This document shows, in pieces, positions 63,073-64,000 of a stretch of 64,000 nucleotides of DNA (the first letter of the stretch is position 1; each line of letters starts with the position of its first letter). The notes beneath the pieces are model-generated. The model was not told the DNA's origin, did no database searches, and was given only the letters and a program-made list of their open reading frames with translations. Origin of the DNA: NIOZ-UU35 sp964344175 (lineage in GTDB: Bacteria; Chloroflexota; Anaerolineae; Anaerolineales; UBA11858); NCBI GenBank assembly GCA_964344175.1, contig CAYFMI010000002.1, positions 23,206 through 87,205 on the forward strand, given 5' to 3'. The position numbers and the translations under genes are program-made.

Positions 63073-63830
63073 GCTAGCACATCGATAATTTGCGCGCAGC
63101 CGCCATCCTGTATATATGCGGCATGATCGGCAACGCTATCGAATTTGCGTCCGGCGATTTCTGCGCACTCGAATTCATACTCGCTGGCTTCCACAAAGGT
63201 ATCCACCATTGCTGCGGCCCTGGGGCTGTTGAAATTGAGTGTGCCGTCCCCCTCCTGCATATTGTTCATCGAGAGCAACCAGATCGCCGCGCCTAAGGCG
63301 CCACACGCGCCGCCGCACAGCCCGATGCCGCCTGCAAATCCTGCTGCCATGGTGGTATGCAAATCGGACGCGCCGGCTTTTCGGGCTAACTCCGCGGCAC
63401 AGCTTACCGGAGAGGGGGGGACCTTGAAGTTTTCTTCTGAGAACGTGGCATTGATTGCATCAAATGCCGCCGGGGCATAGCGGGCGGCCATGCTGAAACA
63501 GCCTACCATCCCGCCTTTGAGCAGGAAATATTTCATCATCTCTTTCGGGGTGGATGATTTGTTGAGCGATGTAATATCCACACAGTTGATGGCTTTGCTC
63601 TTGTTCTTCGTGCGGAAGGCTTCGGCAAGCCTTTGCGATGCAAGCAGGGCTTTGGTTTCGGCCAGAGGGCCAGCCCCGTCAAGCTGGTGAGCCTGTGCTC
63701 CCGCGGCCAGTGCCGCGCCCCAGATCATGCCGCATTGGAAACCATACTGCATAACTCCGCCAGCGAGGGGCATGCTGGCTTTTTCTTCGAGGCGCAAAGG
63801 ATGATCGAATGAGCCGTCAACGACGCTCAT
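63039..63830 (-). CDS. C_GCAxxG_C_C family putative redox protein, 3' end altered by a MITE
   Basis: 263 residues. The glycine/cysteine-rich segments GGVMQYGFQCGMIWG and GFAGGIGLCGGACGALGAAIW fit the C_GCAxxG_C_C family, thought to be redox-active and often near electron-transfer genes. In the present sequence the protein ends VLATAFLNLRSQR, where the last ten residues come from the MITE at 63005-63072. Without it the frame would end VLATEITSQPK at about 62967. A small reading frame (63843-63911) lies just upstream. Confidence 0.8.
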   Translation of the reverse strand: MSVVDGSFDHPLRLEEKASMPLAGGVMQYGFQCGMIWGAALAAGAQAHQLDGAGPLAETKALLASQRLAEAFRTKNKSKAINCVDITSLNKSSTPKEMMKYFLLKGGMVGCFSMAARYAPAAFDAINATFSEENFKVPPSPVSCAAELARKAGASDLHTTMAAGFAGGIGLCGGACGALGAAIWLLSMNNMQEGDGTLNFNSPRAAAMVDTFVEASEYEFECAEIAGRKFDSVADHAAYIQDGGCAQIIDVLATAFLNLRSQR

Positions 63831-63842
63831 GATGGTTTCTGA

Positions 63843-63911
63843 TCAGGTGCCCTCTTTTAGAAATTTCCGTACGGTTCCCAGGGATGAAATTTTAATTGTT
63901 GTTTTGTTCAT
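63843..63911 (-). CDS. Possible 22-residue leader peptide
   Basis: A short frame (MNKTTIKISSLGTVRKFL...) with an AAGAGG ribosome site eight bases upstream. It ends 12 bases before the C_GCAxxG_C_C start, whose own ribosome site is weak, so it may help that gene's translation. It could equally be a remnant or chance. Confidence 0.3.
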   Translation of the reverse strand: MNKTTIKISSLGTVRKFLKEGT

Positions 63912-63981
63912 AATGCGGCCTCTTGTGTGGTTCAGTTGCAAAAACGGTTCGGAGATAGTTCGTAGAATCGTATACGGAAAT

Positions 63982-63992
63982 ATGACCGGCAA
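63982..63992 (+). promoter_or_regulatory. Partial ATGACC motif, copy 3
   Basis: ATGACCGGCAA is identical to the first eleven bases of the motif at 57513. The window ends eight bases later, so a full copy cannot be judged. It lies upstream of the leader peptide and redox gene. Confidence 0.35.
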
Positions 63993-64000
63993 GGTTTCAG

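Overview
The window reads as a chromosomal segment of a Chloroflexota bacterium, most likely an Anaerolineae-type lineage. This is inferred from gene content, not from a marker gene: a large cluster of Chloroflexota-style membrane proteins around a glutamate-mutase-L-like ASKHA protein, a DUF6754-type protein, many Thr/Pro-rich lipoproteins, a lipoprotein alpha-2-macroglobulin, an F420-type reductase and a NarL-type two-component pair. No rRNA, tRNA, CRISPR array, phage module or complete insertion sequence was seen. Coding density is high, and almost all long gaps hold hairpins or short transposon-like repeats.

Layout. 1-9.0 kb: the 3' end of an AlkP-superfamily phosphodiesterase gene, a CoA-binding protein, then a four-gene minus-strand run (flippase-like protein, secreted nuclease with a lamin-tail domain, FAD amine-oxidase-like enzyme, ABC exporter). 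9.2-17.5 kb: two small proteins followed by seven tightly packed plus-strand genes (several membrane proteins, a zinc-ribbon protein with repeated D-W-L motifs, the ASKHA protein, a KOW-type protein and an LPSTG-tailed membrane protein). I regard this as the most likely undescribed system. 17.5-26.5 kb: phosphohexomutase, a cNMP/PH-domain membrane protein, def, recF, alr, an orphan LysW-like protein, a lipoprotein and a pseudo-receiver winged-helix regulator. 26.5-40.1 kb: a very large alpha-2-macroglobulin beside a SEDS polymerase fused to a transpeptidase-like domain without its active-site residues, then an MFS transporter, a class I fumarase alpha part and a hybrid histidine kinase.

40.5-48.8 kb: an oxidoreductase pair, a RelB/YafQ-type toxin-antitoxin module, and a minus-strand operon (F420-type reductase, membrane protein, Tat nitroreductase, DUF418-like protein, adenosine deaminase), then a PPOX-fold protein and its TetR regulator. 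48.9-57.5 kb: a uracil-DNA-glycosylase-like protein without iron-sulfur cysteines, a DUF166 protein and a glutamine amidotransferase; then two PadR-led modules, one with a phytoene-desaturase-like enzyme carrying a thioredoxin-like tail and one with two CPBP proteases; then a V4R protein. 57.5-62.2 kb: an ABC-2 exporter and a DesK/NarL two-component system that share a direct-repeat motif upstream. 62.2-64 kb: a secreted protein and a C_GCAxxG_C_C redox protein.

Four short non-autonomous transposon-like elements (two families, with inverted termini and 9-10 bp target duplications) lie at 47.4, 52.2, 60.1 and 63.0 kb. Two of them have inserted into the 3' ends of genes and now supply the last codons and the stop. 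Several genes have an extended -10 box six or seven bases before the start codon, which suggests leaderless transcripts.
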